NCBI GenBank assembly: GCA_020650975.1
Contig: JAIPMN010027999.1
Coordinates: 1-20,979 of the forward strand
DNA: 20,979 nt
Direction: 5' to 3'
Origin: Apostichopus californicus
Lineage: Eukaryota; Echinodermata; Holothuroidea; Aspidochirotida; Stichopodidae
The notes beneath the pieces were generated by a model. It was not told the DNA's origin. It did not search any database and saw nothing but the letters and a program-made list of their open reading frames with translations. The translations under genes were made by a program, and so were the position numbers. Positions 1 to 8,546 of this stretch are shown one piece after another; the first letter of the stretch is position 1, and each line of letters opens with the position of its first letter.

Positions 1-130
1 GGACGGGGACCGCTTCAACCACGCCCGTAGCCACTCTCGCGGCGTATGAGCGGTCTGGGCATAAACGGGCCAGATGGCCCGTTTTCCCACACGAGTTACA
101 CACGATATCAACTTTACACTCGGCCAGGGT
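1..130 (-). pseudogene. LINE A ORF1, zinc knuckle 3 (continuation left of the nested insertion)
   Basis: Reading minus from 130 gives TLAEC, KVDIV and then a third CCHC knuckle, CNSCGKTGHLARLC, followed by PDRSYAARV. This is the direct continuation of the ORF1 segment that ends at 746: the last residues before the insertion (HTLAEC) are repeated here because the target-site duplication lies within that codon run. The frame stays open to the window edge. Seeing the third knuckle exactly on the far side of the inserted element is strong evidence that 131-745 was inserted into a once continuous ORF1. Confidence 0.85.
116..130. repeat. 15-bp target-site duplication, left copy
   Basis: The sequence acactcggccagggt lies directly before the LINE B 3' end (gctttttacg). 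An identical copy is at 746-760. Both belong to LINE A ORF1 (codons for TLAEC on the minus strand). Confidence 0.93.
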
Positions 131-745
131 GCTTTTTACGTGACCCGCCATGCGGGATACAAAACGTCACGGCCAAACGGCACTACCGAACCATCCCATA
201 CTGACAGACGAAACTCAGGTCAAGCGTGCCAAAAAAACATACGCCCGCCGACCTGCAGAGACAAAACGCCCAACCCCCCACTCAAACATTCATAAAACTA
301 CAAAAGGACGACCCGCACGCAGCGAAACGAAAACCCCCTCCCCAGCACACCAGCGTCCAAAAAAGGCAGCCCCAGATAAACGGCGAAAATCGCTTTCAAT
401 TTTAAGGCGAATGTCAGACTTCACCGCCTCCAGGACTGCCTGCCAACTGGCAAATTTCCCCCTAAAAACCACATTACATCTATTCCGCCAAACATGTGTT
501 CTTACAATAGAGCAAACCAAAATAATGCGGTGCAACACCGCAACCGAACAAACTGGAGGGTCTACCCCATATAAAATAAAGCCCTGCCCTACCGACCATG
601 AACGGTCTCCCGTAACACGGTCGGTCCAGGTCTGGAACCACCCCCATAAGTTTAAAACAAAGCAACAATGCCAAAAAACGTGAGCAGTACTCTCTAAGCT
701 GTCACAGCCGGTCCTTGGGCACAGTCCATCACCTAATCGCCAATG
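131..745 (-). mobile_element. Nested 5'-truncated LINE tail (LINE B), with ORF2 C-terminus and 3' UTR
   Basis: This 615-bp piece sits inside LINE A ORF1. It starts on its 5' side (position 745) within ORF2 and ends at 131 with CACGTAAAAAGC on the minus strand. It has no poly(A) tail. The coding part (745-290) shows the zinc-binding motif found after LINE reverse transcriptase, GLCPRTGCDSLESTAHVFWHC, then HVWRNRCNVVFRGKFASWQ, and stops at 290-292. The rest is 3' UTR. It is flanked by identical 15-bp direct repeats and is near-identical to the copies at 10261-10808 and 20800-20979. 5' truncation plus target-site duplication is the usual product of target-primed reverse transcription. Confidence 0.92.
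290..745 (-). pseudogene. LINE B ORF2 C-terminal fragment (zf-RVT-like region)
   Basis: This is the last 150 or so codons of a LINE ORF2, beginning at a truncation point with HWRLGDGLCPRTGC. Cysteines and histidine in the order C-x3-C, H, C match the zinc-binding region that follows the reverse transcriptase domain in many LINEs. Downstream it reads WQAVLEAVKSDIRLKIESDF and ends FVVL before the stop. The frame is open through the whole fragment, in line with a young insertion. It lacks endonuclease and reverse transcriptase, so it has no activity by itself. Confidence 0.88.
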
Positions 746-760
746 ACACTCGGCCAGGGT
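746..760. repeat. 15-bp target-site duplication, right copy
   Basis: The sequence acactcggccagggt is identical to 116-130 and borders the truncated 5' end of the nested LINE B. The base on the outer side of each copy differs, which fixes the repeat length at 15 bp. Confidence 0.93.
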
Positions 761-1302
761 ATGCCCAACCTGTAAACAGCGGCTACACCGCTTGTTCGGG
801 CACAACCTGGCCTGGCCTCATGCCCTTCTAGCCCACACCTCCAACAAGTGCGAGGCTGGCCCGGGTATGCAATGTGGGCCCTGTGCCCATTAGCCCACAA
901 GGTAGAGGGGATATCGGACTTTAGTTCGATTCTAACTCGTCTAGTCCCGGTCTTGACACCTTTACATTCAAAGAATTCCGGCTCCTCATAGCCGGTCACT
1001 TTCCCAAAACGCCCCAGTGTCCGCACAACAACCTGTTCAGACATGTCCAGAGGGAGATGGAGGACTGTCACCCACACCGAACTGTCATACGGTGTGACCT
1101 TTAGTCCCTCAACTCCCTCCAACACATGGACACCTCGGACGCGGGCAGCCTCCGGGGTGAACCGAACATCAAAAACATTCATACCCCGGAGAGGTTTACG
1201 CTGAAGCGCGTCAACCTCTCCAGGGACCTTTAAACCAAAAGAACGCAAAACTGAAAAAAACTTGTCCGGGGACGACCTTAGCCTTCCCCGAAAAACTCAA
1301 CA
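746..1302 (-). pseudogene. LINE A ORF1, N-terminal part through zinc knuckle 2
   Basis: The frame reads an RRM-like segment (residues such as SSVWVTVLHLPLDMSEQ) and then a knuckle CWRCGLEGHEA inside a PGQPRTC context, the same context seen in the second ORF1 at 4261-4960. After knuckle 1 the frame shifts: the second knuckle, CSRCLQVGHTLAEC, lies in another frame. The cause is visible as a 5-bp tandem duplication (tggcc twice at 808-817 on the plus strand). A further frame change near the T-run at about 1255 separates the first residues from the rest. There is no in-frame ATG at the apparent start. This copy is therefore dead. It is an RNA-binding nucleocapsid-like protein by family, not by any residue-level proof here. 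Confidence 0.8.
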
Positions 1303-1379
1303 ATACGATTTTGCTGTCACCTACGATAAACAAAAACCACGCAACAAAGCCAAAACTACACTAAACAAACTACAAACTA

Positions 1380-3720
1380 TTGAAAGGCCAACGTAAAAAA
1401 CACAAAGTGTGTGGTCAACGAAAAGTGGAGAGCAGTCGAAAACACGTCCGCACTCCACGAGAACTGAACTGAACTAAAGACATGGTCGAGAAGCACAATG
1501 ACACAATCAAGACTCAACCACCTCATGCTGTGCAATGTACACAATGACCTACATTTAGTCATGTTTTGGTAAGAAACTATCGAAACTAAAGGAAAGAAAA
1601 TACCAAAAAGTACATGCCATTCTCATCTTGGTCAAAATTCTTGAAACATTTTGTGTGCGTTTGGCGGAAGTACTGAGTTTATTTACCCATGTTATGGGAC
1701 AGGTCAAATACCCCCCCCCCCCCCAATTAAATATTCGTGAATTTCACCAACTCATTCATTTGCTGTAATTCATAGTATACATATCTACCAACATTGAAAG
1801 GAGGATGGGACGGGAGAGGTCATGTAATCAAAATTGGATATCCAAATAAATGTTAATAAATGATATGACAGTTACATATTTCAAAAGTAATAAAATAAAC
1901 CTCAGCAATGTTCATCAGCAAAATAAATACCATGCATTAACTGCGTTGAATAATAGCGAAATTCAGAGGTGTTTCAAGTAATGTCGACCAAGGTTGAAGT
2001 AATAAGTAATAATATTTCAATATTAGAGTACCTTAATCTTTGGTTATTATTACTACAGTATAACGTTTCACGGTTGTCGTTACCACGATACAGTCGGTTT
2101 TGAAATTCCAAAGAAACTTTAACCATAAAACGGGTTTTTTTCAAACTCACTTTGTGTTGGTATAATTGGAAAGAAATTTAGATACAACATAGACAATGTC
2201 TCTGTATTCTTTGATGAAATGCGACAACAACATGACACAAATCAATATAAAATAAAGAGTAACAGAATATTTATGAAAAATATGACTTAATCCTATCAAA
2301 TCTAAATATTTCTCTTGAAACGTAGACAGATTTGAAGACGTAATAATTTTTCTACATTTCAGGTTTATAGATTTTGCAAAACTGTCCTGTTGTAAATATA
2401 CCATTACATCATTTTTCGGATGTAAGCTTCTAGGGCTCCGCCCCCAATTCATATATAACATGACATTTTATGAAAATGAGCAATCGATGACATCCCATCA
2501 TATTCACGTGTTCCCGTTTCATTCTTGAATCAGAGCTCATATCCAACACTTGATAATGACCCGCCATTTTGAGATCTCTTTCATTCTGCAGCCACAGGGT
2601 CAACCAAACGCTACCAGTATTTTTACAACCATCATGAATTATGATAAAGAGGGACCAAATATCATTAGTTCCTGTGATGCAGGAGGACTATGAACGTTTT
2701 CGAGGAGTTACGCCTTCATTTCTAGGACGTGTTGGACATTCTCTAAAAAGAGGACCACGGACTTAGCACTACCTAGCTTCCGGGCGATATAAATGAACGG
2801 ATCATAGACGGATCATGTACGGAAAATAGGTGTTTGTTTGGAACCAAGTGTGATACTTACCTTTATTTACGCATGGACTCGTGAACTTTAAAAAAAGACA
2901 TGATACCTAGTATGCTCACTGTGTTTTTAATATTCTACTCCCACTTGGAAACTACCAATGCGCCGTATGGAAGACTGCATCTTCGGTAAAGTACATTTAA
3001 TTGGTTAGATTGAGAGAAAGTTTCTATTTGAACTTTTACATTAAGATTAATTTAATTTATAATAAACGAAGAGCTTTCTTCATATCTGTTCATATGATGA
3101 TGTTTGTTAAATAAGGGTGCACTGTTAATTGCAAACGTGTTTTGAGTGAAAAGTTCAGAAAAGGGTTGCTGTCATAAGCATTGAAATGTTGTAAACCCTT
3201 GACGTGAAACTTTAATATATAAAACTATCTATGCACTGTTTGTTTCCGAAAGGATGACTAAAGGAACCTTTTTATTGGTTAGGTTGTTAAAACCTACTGA
3301 ACTTTTACATTGCAATGAATTAATCTTCGTAACTTTACAAGTTTTTAAGTTTCAGATGAAGGAACAGTTTGTCTAATCGACTGAAATAATTTTAATTCGT
3401 TCAGTTTGCGGCATGTTCGAAGGTGATATTTATGAATTATTTCGTGATGAAGAAAGTTTTGAAATCATGAAATCGCTTGTTGTCACTCAAGTTTAGTTTT
3501 ATAAAAACTTTTACATCATTTAGTAAAACACTTTTTAATGTACGAATCATTGGCCACATTAAATTCATTTCCTAAAATTACTAGCTAAAAATTTACTATT
3601 CATTTGATTAAAAAGTGTTATCTTTGCAATTAAAGTTTTTCTAACTGTCGTTTCCCGAATGACGTTTCATGAAATGTTTTTTAGTAAAGTTACATATCCT
3701 TTGAAAATGACAAAAGAGGT
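1380..3720. other. AT-rich stretch with no gene recognised
   Basis: I see no convincing coding sequence here. The reading frames are short and rich in Leu, Phe, Ile and Lys as expected from AT-rich noncoding DNA. It contains a run of 14 C at 1711-1724. A weak direct repeat occurs around 3000-3055 and 3270-3325, sharing ttggttag and gaacttttacatt, too diverged to name. A short ATG frame at 2641-2766 (41 codons) is not supported by any motif. Confidence 0.6.
1711..1724 (+). repeat. Poly-C tract (14 C)
   Basis: A pure C run in AT-rich noncoding sequence, with no sign of a coding role. Confidence 0.9.
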
Positions 3721-4240
3721 TCCGACCATGAACGGTATCCCGTAACACGGTCGGTCCAGGTCTGGAACCACTCCCATACATGAGCGGTACTCTCTAAGCT
3801 GTCACAGCCGGTCCTTGGGCACAGTCCATCACCCAATCGCCAATGATATCTTTTTACGTTGGTCACCAAGGCACCGTGTGCAATTCTCCAAAATCTCGTC
3901 TATCAGAAGGCCGATTGGGAGCATACACATTGCAAAGGGAGATGTTACCCTGTGGATACTTCAATAGAATGCAAACCAATCGGCCCTCGTGATCCGTCTC
4001 CACCCTAGTGGCACAACCCGCCTGACGAGGTGACAGAAGGATGACAGTTTAAACCAACGAAGCATGCAGCCCACCACCCCACTCATAAGCCCATAGAGGG
4101 ACATCTTCCAAAATATGTGTTTCTTGCAGGCAAACGCAGTCGACCTCCATTGACTTACAATATTGGAAAATGCGAGTGCGATTGCAATGATCCCTCGTGC
4201 CATTCACGTTCAAAGTGGCAACTGAAAATGTATGGGCCAT
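3721..4240 (-). pseudogene. LINE ORF2 remnant: endonuclease start fused to C-terminal zinc region
   Basis: ORF2 starts at the ATG at 4240-4238, 20 bases past the ORF1 stop. It reads MAHTFSVATLNVNGTRDHC and DCVCLQETHI, the first two conserved blocks of APE-type LINE endonuclease (the N of LNVNG and the E of QETH are metal-site residues in this family). A stop lies at 4051-4049. The reading resumes with VETDHEGRLVCILL and NVYAPNRPSDRRDF, the next endonuclease blocks. Near 3885 it jumps, in a different frame, to WRIAHGALVTNVKRYHW and GDGLCPRTGCDSLEST, which lie after the reverse transcriptase in an intact ORF2. The catalytic core of the reverse transcriptase is therefore missing. Confidence 0.85.
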
Positions 4241-4260
4241 GAGAGGGCAATGGGGCAAAA

Positions 4261-5060
4261 CTACGCCGACGACGATTCTGTAAGCTTCAAGCGCGCTCTA
4301 GACGACATATCGTCGTCCGAGTCGTCACTTGAGGCCGACCTTTTTAGAGAGGGTTCCCCCATCTCGTCATACCAGCTCGTCCAAGTGGCACGTTTCGGCT
4401 CGATGATCACCGAGTCTCCGGTGTCGCTGTCAGACGAGTTGATGGGGGAAGCTGGTGGAGACTTTCTCGGTGCGGGCACGGGGTTGGGGTCTGCAATGAC
4501 GGGGGAGGGTGAACCAGGTGACTCCTCACCTGGTTCCCCCTCCTTGCGTGAAGCTTCCTTCGAGGCAGTAGGTGCGTCGGAACTCGGCGCCTTTGCCTGA
4601 CCCCCACTCTTTGTCATAAAGACATAAGAGGAGGGACAAGCGCGAAAGACATGTCCCTCCTTCCCACAGAGTGAGCACACAACTTCGCTTGGGCAAGCAG
4701 AGGTATCATGCCCAAGACAAAGGCAGCGCCCACACTTTTTGTTTGGGCAGGCCTTGGCTTCGTGCCCGGTCTCCCCACACCTGAAGCAGGTACGGGGCTG
4801 ACCGGGGTAACGCACGTGAGCTTTATGCCCGGCAATAAAAAGGAAGGAGGGAATGTCCTGCTTCAGGTCGATCCGAACCTGTCGGTGCCCGTTCAACACC
4901 CCAGGGGCCTGTGCGTAGGAGCACATTTTGGTAGCCTTGACAGCCCCAAACCGACCTTAAACAGTTGCGACAAGTTCCTGACGCACCTCTAGTCCTACGT
5001 GGATGACACTCCACGAAAGCCAGTCCAGAGACTGTGTGTCTTCTGTTGTTGAAAATTATT
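4261..5060 (-). pseudogene. LINE ORF1 protein (RRM-like region, three zinc knuckles, acidic Ser-rich tail)
   Basis: The longest open part starts at an ATG at 4926-4924 and runs 221 codons to a stop at 4263-4261. It contains VRYPGQPRTCFRCGETGHEA, then CGRCLCLGHDTSAC and CSLCGKEGHVFRAC, three CCHC knuckles in a row, followed by a Pro/Ser-rich and then acidic tail (SSDDSDDDMSSRARLK). Upstream of that ATG the same reading continues with RRM-like residues as far as about 5060 but is crossed by a TAA at 4959-4957, so the ATG at 4926 is probably internal. ORF1 protein of this group packages element RNA. It is diverged from the ORF1 of LINE A, so the two belong to different subfamilies. Confidence 0.85.
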
Positions 5061-5112
5061 GGAAGGGGATGCAACAAGTAATTCTTATATCCTTTGTTGT
5101 TCATCCCGTAAC

Positions 5113-5740
5113 AATGGCTGCAGTTACGTTTTTACTGAAGAATCTTCAAAGCAAGTACTACATGTTGAAATTGTAGACGTTCGAGAAACCGGAGGGAAAA
5201 GTCCAAACATGGAGAAATAAGCATTTCAGAGAGGTTTGGTACAGATGCCCAACTCCAAATGTTCCCTCCAACGAGAAACTCCCCTATATAAGTCACACAT
5301 CAGCCTATGATGTTTGGCATGGCTAAAAGCCTTGGAGAGAAAGAAAAGAAAATTTCAACAGCAGGAGAGCTCTGTCAAAAACCACTTTTGGTACTCATCC
5401 AAGTCTTGCCGTGGTGATAGCAGTGTCCTGACGGCCGAATTTCTTGCGATTCTTCACCGTACAGTATACGAACACGTGGATCCATTCCACATAAGACTGG
5501 AAAAGGAGTTAACTGCTCATCACTTTCTGATGAGTTTCCCATACTATCGGTATTTTAGGCACACAGGAATTCTAGAATGCTTCGACATCCATGTCCTGAT
5601 GTTTGCCCCAAAAAGGTACTTATAGCCTATGGCTTTATTGGTTTCAACATTACAACTAAACTGACAGCATTGATCACAACTACCACTCCGGCAGACAAGA
5701 GCAAAAAACACCCAGCCGGTCGATGGGAATCCCCAGACCA
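5113..5740 (+). pseudogene. Family A transposase-like remnant, C-terminal half (copy 1)
   Basis: This is a broken piece of a DDE-transposase-like protein family (family A, also at 12937-15435). The reading SYVFTEESSKQVLHVEIVDV, then RETGGKSPNMEK (about 5122-5217) matches the strand region after the first catalytic Asp as I recall it, and ends in a TAA at 5218-5220. A possible 3' splice site at 5303 precedes YDVWHG (family FDVWH block). After a frame change come NHFWYSSKSCRGD, YYRYFRHTGILECF and FAPKR, matching the family blocks HFWW/HFWY, FRHTG-LEVFH and KYCPKR. The block order is correct, so this is one decayed gene or transposon copy. Function can only be inferred as a former transposase or domesticated relative. 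Confidence 0.62.
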
Positions 5741-5839
5741 TGCCAGTCCTCCTCGGATGCAAGTGACATCACAGAGCGTGAAGACAAATATGTGAGTCCA
5801 AGTGACATTAGGCCCTACCCAAAAGAAGGAGCGAGATCA

Positions 5840-6267
5840 ACTAAACGAGGTGATCAACTAAGCGAGGTGGGAGGAAGGGAGTACACACACGTATTCTCAC
5901 AGAATCGCCAGCAAGGGCAGACATCGAAATGGCAGAGGAAATGAAACGGAGTAGCGACAGCCAGAAGGCACCGAAGCGTACTTTGTTCGCCAATGAGAGC
6001 AAACAAGCCACAAAGCAACCACAGAGAAAAGTCATCTGGAGTGGTAGACAACTCCCCTGTGTGATCAGACAGCTCATCCGATGAGGAGATGTATCCAGAG
6101 CCACCTACCTTCGCAGAACTTGAAGTGGGCAACCACATTCTGGTGGATTACCACATCTCTCCAGAACTGCAGAGATACATAGATGACATCTCATTCGCCG
6201 ATGTCGTACAGCGCTGCGCAAAGAGAATCTACTATCTCTGTGACCTCACTATGTACAACCTAGGTTG
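5840..6267 (+). pseudogene. Probable C-terminal end of family A copy 1
   Basis: Two open stretches follow the family A remnant. The first (about 5886-6078) reads ESPARADIEMAEEMKRSSDS then KAPKRTLFANESK, basic and hydrophilic. The second (about 6070-6267), in another frame, reads SSSDEEMYPEPPTFAELEVG and SPELQRYIDDISFADVV, ending LTMYNLG at a TGA at 6265-6267. Composition and codon use look protein-like, and the position right after the APKR block suggests the C-terminal tail of the same gene. I do not recognise a domain in it, and it could be a separate exon of something else. Confidence 0.35.
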
Positions 6268-7296
6268 ATTTGGCATACACTGATCGGGCAAGGAGTGATT
6301 GTGAAGGGGATGAGTGGAGGCAGGTTTTAAGTGCGGGAAGGGGGGGGGGGGTTGTGATCATAATTGGTCCCATTTCGACCAAGGCTAACATCATTTTCAT
6401 AGTTTCTGACAATGTTTGTAGTTTTCATGTACTCAATCTTTTTATTGACTTGTGTATTCATGAAATAAGTCAAACCAATCGTTCAAAGTTGTCTGTCCAT
6501 TACTTCAGTGTGTTGCAACGTGCCCCGACGCGGGGAAAGTTGCAACGCCCGGAACTATGTCATTTCAAGCTCTCTATAACCCAGTGAGATATATCTATGG
6601 ATACAATCTTCTGTTCACAGATGGGCAAGGTACTCACCTAACATATGCCCAAACATCAATGAATACCTGTCACTATAATGTAATTGAGAGCGAGAAAAGC
6701 GAAAAGTGTTGCAACGTGTCCCGCTCTCCCCTATAGCACATGCATTTGAAGTACTTTCTAAGTAATAATTGGTGTTGTACCAATTTCTTAGTAGCATATT
6801 TACAGTTTAAAAGTTGATAAGTAATTCTGTTCTTTGTTCTTTGGTACGGGTTAACAACAAATATGTGACATTCCTTCACAGTTGGAAAGGTTTTTGATGT
6901 TTGATGGGTTTTTTCTTTGTTGTAATTTTGGAAGAAATGGTACATTAGAGTTTAAAATCAAGTTAGCTTGAAAGACAAGGCTTTTGTAGTAGATTCTACA
7001 ATTATATACATGATTTCAGCAATTTTAACAGAATACCCTGCCATCCTGTTGGTCTGGTTTACAATTGTGAAAGGAACCTCATTCAAATTACATCATATCA
7101 CCATCTGGCACAAATATTATCGAACTGGAGAAGCATCTGTTGGACCTAAGTGCGAATATTGAAGCATCTCAGGGCCTTTTTTTTACATGCTTGGAAGTGG
7201 CAAAAGACAGTTTATCCGCTTTCTTGAAAGTGGGAGTTATACAGGTTTCTATCACAGCGACAGAAGCGAGTCTATCGAAGGATTAATGACAACTTC
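6268..7296. other. Intergenic stretch with repeated GTTGCAAC motif
   Basis: No gene is recognised. A run of 12 G lies at 6340-6351. The palindrome gttgcaac occurs near 6512, 6538 and 6708, twice as gtgttgcaacgtg followed by (c/t)ccc, which looks like internal repeats of an old transposable element end. The frame at 6968-7162 (64 codons) has no motif I know. Confidence 0.4.
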
Positions 7297-7535
7297 AGTG
7301 GGTGGTTGGGCGTTTTGTCTCTGCAGGTCGGTGGGCGTATGTACTTTTTTGGCTCGCTTGACCTGAGTTTCGTTTGTCAGAATGGGATGGTTCGGTAGTG
7401 CCGTTTGGCCGTGACGTTTTGTATCCCGCACTCAAACGGCACTACCGAATCATCCCATTCTGATAAACGAAACTCAAGTCAAGCGAGCCAAAAAAATAAA
7501 TCTGCCCACCGACCTGCAGAGACAACAGAGAATAG
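7297..7535. repeat. Head-to-head LINE 3' UTR pieces forming a 93-bp inverted repeat
   Basis: The left arm (7315-7407) and the right arm (7433-7525) are reverse complements of each other at roughly 90% identity, separated by a 25-base loop (7408-7432). Both arms match the LINE B 3' UTR seen at 131-290 and 10649-10790. The plus-strand piece covers about 7297-7430 and stops at gtatcccgca, short of the true 3' terminus; the minus-strand piece follows with no spacer beyond the loop. Transcribed, it would fold into a long hairpin. It may come from two LINE insertions in opposite orientation or from an inversion during reverse transcription. Confidence 0.88.
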
Positions 7536-7851
7536 GCTTTTTCAAATGGTAGTGACGTCGTGGTCTCAAGCCTCTTTCGTTTCTTATGTTTCATACAATC
7601 GTACATACTTTTATGAAACCTAACAGGCATTTCTGCTGGTATAACGGGTTACACCGTAACCGGGTTCGACTATGATAGCCCAGTGGTCCATGAAACAATG
7701 CATGGGGGGTATGGATGATGATCATGCACACCAAACTAGAGGGGTGGACCGTGGTTGTGCTTGCCCCGCCCCTCCCTTCTGCTCCTCCCATCCTAAAATG
7801 GCGTGCACTCCCAGGAAAAAATAGCTTAGAATAAGCAAAATAAGAGGAGCG
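7536..7851. other. Stretch with no feature recognised
   Basis: I see no gene or named repeat. A gggttcgac sequence near 7662 resembles a Pol III B box, but no A box lies at the right distance upstream. Confidence 0.4.
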
Positions 7852-8007
7852 TGCCCCTCTCCATCCAGGTGTATAAATGGGTACCTGTCAGGTAACTAAG
7901 ATGTGTGCGCTGGATTCTCGGCAGCCAGCCTGATGACCAGGGATTCAAAGTGCTTTGAGATGACTGTGCCATATAAAGCGCTATACAAACTAACATAACA
8001 TAACAAA
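7852..8007 (+). mobile_element. SINE-like or short retroposon 3' tail
   Basis: The segment holds cctctccatccaggtgtata, atgggtacctgtcaggtaac and then aagtgctttgagatgac, followed by gcgctatacaaac and a (taaca)n tail at 7991-8007. The last part (ctttgag ... tataaagcgctata plus short tandem tail) is the familiar 3' end of abundant short retroposons in invertebrate deuterostome genomes as I remember them. The 5' tRNA-like head is not recognised, so this copy is 5' truncated or the head has decayed. The family name is not determined. Confidence 0.55.
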
Positions 8008-8147
8008 TCATGAAATAAATTACTCAGAAGAAAACTTGAAAATGGTAAGTCGCAATAAGCCGGAATTGTTCGGGGATTAATAATACAGAACAGTGTCACT
8101 ATAACAGTAAATTAATAGTTACTACCATCAGTGAGCAATGCCAACCG

Positions 8148-8161
8148 CCCCCCCCCCCCCC
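8148..8161 (+). repeat. Poly-C tract (14 C)
   Basis: A pure run of 14 C. Similar C or G runs of 12-14 lie at 1711-1724, 6340-6351, 19661-19672 and 20920-20932. The stretch 8008-8392 around this tract holds no gene that I can recognise. Confidence 0.9.
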
Positions 8162-8392
8162 GGGCCTCGGTCCATTGTCAAACCCTATCCAGGAGGTTTG
8201 GGGGATATATATATGAAAAGCTTGAATCTTTTTAAAAAGTCGGGAGGAGGTTAAAAGGGCCAGTGCACAAGACGACCCTAGTGGTGCCAGTTTAACCGGA
8301 ACCCTGACCCAATTGTAAATATGCTCTCGGGAAACTAACGTCGAAAAAAGACGGGCGTATCCGTCGCTGCATCCGTCCCCTATAGTTAGCGG

Positions 8393-8512
8393 CATTTGTC
8401 CAGGGGTTTATTCGTTTATTCCAGGGGTTTATACGGGGGTAATTGTCTATATAGGGGTTATTCGTCCGAGGAGGTAGCTGTCCTCGTGGGTAATTGTCCT
8501 GGGGGTACTTAA
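8393..8512 (+). repeat. Degenerate minisatellite
   Basis: Imperfect repeats of about 15-17 bases built on ggggt(a/t)att(g/c)gtcc recur through this stretch (for example ggggtaattgtc, ggggttattcgtcc, gggtaattgtcc). The units differ in length and sequence, so it is an old or variable array. It directly precedes the KDZ-like remnant. Confidence 0.6.
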
Positions 8513-8546
8513 CATTTTATTCACGAAGGCACCAATCCAATGCAAA

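Larger units (their letters stand above)
1..1340 (-). mobile_element. LINE A (Tx1/L1-like non-LTR retrotransposon), ORF1 region, interrupted
   Basis: This is the ORF1 part of a non-LTR retrotransposon, read on the minus strand and running off the left edge of the window. Translation of about 1302-746 and then 130-1 gives an RRM-like N-terminal region followed by three CCHC-type zinc knuckles, the ORF1 plan known for the Tx1 branch of the L1 group, where ORF1 protein binds the element RNA. The element is split by a nested LINE tail at 131-745. Its ORF2 would lie to the left of the window and is not visible. The 5' end is not clear; recognisable coding ends near 1310, and no good initiator ATG is seen. 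The clade call (Tx1 rather than another L1-like branch) is from memory of ORF1 architecture. Confidence 0.8.
3721..5070 (-). mobile_element. LINE copy with large internal deletion (ORF1, partial endonuclease, ORF2 C-terminus)
   Basis: On the minus strand this copy has, in order, ORF1 (about 5060-4261), a 20-base gap, the start of ORF2 with the APE-type endonuclease (4240 to about 3890), and then the ORF2 C-terminal zinc region (about 3885-3721). The reverse transcriptase and the end of the endonuclease, normally some 2 kb, are absent, so this is an internally deleted element. The C-terminal part matches the nested LINE at 594-745 closely but lacks 28-30 bases around 3778. The 3' UTR is missing; the match ends at about 3721. 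The 5' end is truncated within ORF1 near 5065. Confidence 0.85.

Noticed and set aside
150-683. Plus-strand 177-codon frame and its mirror at 10232-10789 minus
   Set aside because: They are antisense shadows of the LINE B ORF2 tail and 3' UTR; the opposite strand has the recognisable zinc-binding motif.
2641-2766. 41-codon ATG frame reading MIKRDQISLVPV onward in the long noncoding stretch
   Set aside because: Too short to separate from chance in six frames, with no motif, no splice signals and no related copy in the window.
3880-3900. A splice event rather than a deletion joining endonuclease and C-terminal parts of the LINE
   Set aside because: No donor or acceptor flanks the junction on the minus strand, and LINE genomic copies are not normally spliced here.
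4232-4600. Plus-strand 122-codon frame rich in Ser, Glu and Gly
   Set aside because: Antisense of the LINE ORF1 acidic tail; the minus strand carries the three zinc knuckles in the same region.
7655-7720. tRNA gene or SINE head near gggttcgac
   Set aside because: The B-box-like sequence comes before the A-box-like one (tagcccagtgg), the wrong order for the plus strand, and no cloverleaf is seen.
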